DNA from: Clostridium sp. CAG:1024
GTDB lineage: Bacteria > Bacillota > Clostridia > Christensenellales > CAG-138
Assembly (NCBI GenBank): GCA_000432015.1
Contig: HF985534.1
Span: 20,720 to 53,627 of the forward strand
DNA length: 32,908 nucleotides
Reading direction: 5' to 3'
A model generated the notes under the pieces. It was not told the DNA's origin. It worked only from the letters and a program-made list of their open reading frames with translations, and searched no databases. The first letter of the stretch is position 1; every line of letters begins with the position of its first letter. The position numbers were made by a program, and so were the translations under genes. This document shows, piece after piece, positions 32,301 through 32,908 of the stretch.

Positions 32301-32908
32301 AAGTTTGAAACCGATCAATGATTTCCCCGTCGCGGATCTTCACCGCCCCGATCTCGATTATATCGCAGTGTTCGGGCTTCAGCCCGGTGGTCTCAATATC
32401 GAACACGACAAACGTTACGTCCATATCGACAAGATCCGTATCGGGCAGGAGGTACCCCTCAACACCGAATATGGCCTTTACCCCTGTTTTTTTCGACGCC
32501 TTTGCTGCTTCAGGGAAAGCCTGCACGACGCCGTGATCCGTAATCGCGAGCGCCTTATGCCCGAACCGCTTTGCCGTCTGAAATGCGCGCGTAACATCGG
32601 TCAAGCCGTCCATCGTGGACATGCGGGAGTGCAGATGCAATTCTACGCGCTTATCCTCCGCCGTATCCTGCCGATAAACCGCTTCCGCTAAATTGACATC
32701 ATTGATATAGAGCGTCAACTCTTTGGAAAACTTTGGTATCTTGCATACGCCGCGAACGGCGACTTGCTGATCTTTTCCAAATAGCGGCGAGACGCATTCA
32801 AAAAATCGATCCGCTTTCACCTTATCGTAGAAGGTAGCTGAACAGTAAACCGAGTCTGTTTTATCGGTCACATTCAACTGAACACGATAGCTTTGCCGTC
32901 CGTCCTTA
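29338..32908 (-). CDS. polC: DNA polymerase III PolC-type alpha subunit, N-terminus outside window
   Basis: Replicative polymerase of low-G+C Gram-positives. The frame is open to the window edge; about 1189 residues are seen of an expected 1430-1450. Seen in order: the end of the OB-fold domain, PHP domain (HLHSRMSTMDGL) split by an inserted 3'-5' exonuclease (VFDIETTGL, HNAKFD), a Cys-rich zinc module (CPNCKHSEFDVVC to CPICG), the polymerase active site PDIDLNFSGEYQ, thumb and fingers (HPGGIVIVP, FPRGHAVAYV), and a C-terminal clamp-binding motif QISLF. The exonuclease acidic residues are intact, so the enzyme should proofread. The TTG at 32875-32877 is internal, not the start. Confidence 0.97.
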   Translation of the reverse strand, partial: KDGRQSYRVQLNVTDKTDSVYCSATFYDKVKADRFFECVSPLFGKDQQVAVRGVCKIPKFSKELTLYINDVNLAEAVYRQDTAEDKRVELHLHSRMSTMDGLTDVTRAFQTAKRFGHKALAITDHGVVQAFPEAAKASKKTGVKAIFGVEGYLLPDTDLVDMDVTFVVFDIETTGLKPEHCDIIEIGAVKIRDGEIIDRFQTFINGGVVIPPNITALTGITNDMIADAPPLRDVLERFAAFCNGCCLVAHNAKFDVGFIHHHSEKYGIVFDEPYADTLMLARYLLHDLQNHKLDTICEHFSISLENHHRAIDDAAATGDVFLKFLDMLRTLHVTTLPVHRPAPVGEGNTGKKHRQKTNHIILLAKTQAGMKNLYRLISYSHLDYFRTRPTIPKSLLSIYRDGLIVGSACEQGELYQAIVHGADEAQVRSIAEWYDFLEIQPLGNNAFMVREQIVSDDEALRNINRRIVDLGKELGKPVAATGDVHFLDPEDAAFRKILMYKLGFSDADQQAPLYFKTTDEMLEEFAYLGAEEAHRVVVETPNMIADLCDELKPFPDGTHAPEIPNASQELHDMAVNEAHRIYGDPLPDVVQGRLDRELKSIIGNGYASLYLMAQRLVHKSLSDGYLVGSRGSVGSSFVATMAGITEVNPLQPHYICPNCKHSEFDVVCPESDCGVDLPNKNCPICGTKYEKKGYEIPFEVFLGFKGDKTPDIDLNFSGEYQPVAHKYVEEMFGVGHAFRAGTISGLAERKAFECIYHYMEETGRTLRKAEMERLCKGCLNVKVTTGQHPGGIVIVPKDDDILDYTPVQYPADKKDKNTITTHFDFHAMDDRLVKLDILGHDDPTALRMLEDITGLNPRSIPLDDPDTMRLFSSTESLGIDLSGLECTVGSLGVPEFGTGFVRGVLESTKPSTMEELVRISGLTHGTDVWLNNAEPLVTNKIAKLSEVLCTRDDIMTYLIAHGMDASLSFKIMESVRKGRGLTPEMEQALIDGNIPAWFIDSCHKIKYMFPRGHAVAYVTMAFRIAYYKVHYPLAFYAVYFSVRADAFDVTLASGGPEKVLAAIKELDKNSQTKEPAEKKRDKEIQTILEVVYEMNLRGIALLPVDIYRSEATKFLIEGNALRPPFNSIPGVGDNAAVSMVEKRGTERFVSVEDFQTRTGANSGVVGALEQNGCFDALPKENQISLFSLD

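Noticed and set aside
1..32908. CRISPR arrays, rRNA genes, complete insertion sequences, riboswitches
   Set aside because: No regularly spaced repeats, no rRNA-like sequence, no transposase domain with terminal repeats, and no recognisable riboswitch fold was found.

Overview
The window looks like chromosomal core DNA of a Firmicute, most likely a member of the Clostridia. It carries the Gram-positive replicative polymerase PolC, RNase Y, a pcrA-ligA pair, a miaB / RicA-like / mutS / mutL / miaA cluster with the gene order known from Bacillus (minus cotE and hfq), strong AGGAGG-type ribosome sites, and promoters close to TTGACA-N17-TATAAT. I cannot name a genus from the sequence.

Layout. 1-3732 (minus): 5' part of ligA (cut by the window edge) behind pcrA. 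3807-8242 (plus): a promoter, a small P-loop ATPase, thrC, an S41 protease and an S-adenosylhomocysteine hydrolase. 8252-10512 (plus): a separately promoted EF-G-like GTPase ending in a strong terminator. 10888-19522 (plus): a promoter and six tightly packed genes (miaB, RicA-like, mutS, mutL, miaA, YnbB-like PLP enzyme), four of the five junctions overlapping by 1-4 bases. 19544-21863: lexA (minus), a divergent small Cys-rich protein and a convergent tyrosine recombinase, with LexA-type operator candidates and a 36-base perfect palindrome. 21864-22683: a poorly coding, compositionally odd stretch with a 66-aa orphan ORF and a ~76% G+C block. 22684-25242: rnhA and proC (minus) divergent from a membrane-anchored polysaccharide deacetylase. 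25243-26420: debris of a MATE efflux gene. 26477-32908 (minus): polC (N-terminus outside), rny, an M19 dipeptidase and tRNA-Trp.

How genes fit together. Much of the window is genome maintenance: LigA and PcrA (ligation, helicase), MutS and MutL (mismatch repair, MutL with its own endonuclease motif), PolC, RNase HI, LexA and a Xer-like recombinase. MiaA and MiaB catalyse successive steps of ms2i6A37 tRNA modification, and the tRNA-Trp here has the A36-A37-A38 triplet MiaA uses. The RicA-like protein ends in a Cys cluster, consistent with the Fe-S Ric complex that works with RNase Y in Bacillus; rny is also in this window.

The most intriguing part is the lexA / Cys-rich protein / recombinase neighbourhood. 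Two AAAC-N4-GTTY sites lie between lexA and the Cys-rich gene, and the same core sits at the exact centre of a 36-base palindrome covering the recombinase promoter. This suggests either shared SOS control or a self-recognition site of the recombinase. Other notable points are an EF-G paralogue with altered G3 and G4 motifs, and three perfect short tandem duplications in the decaying segments.
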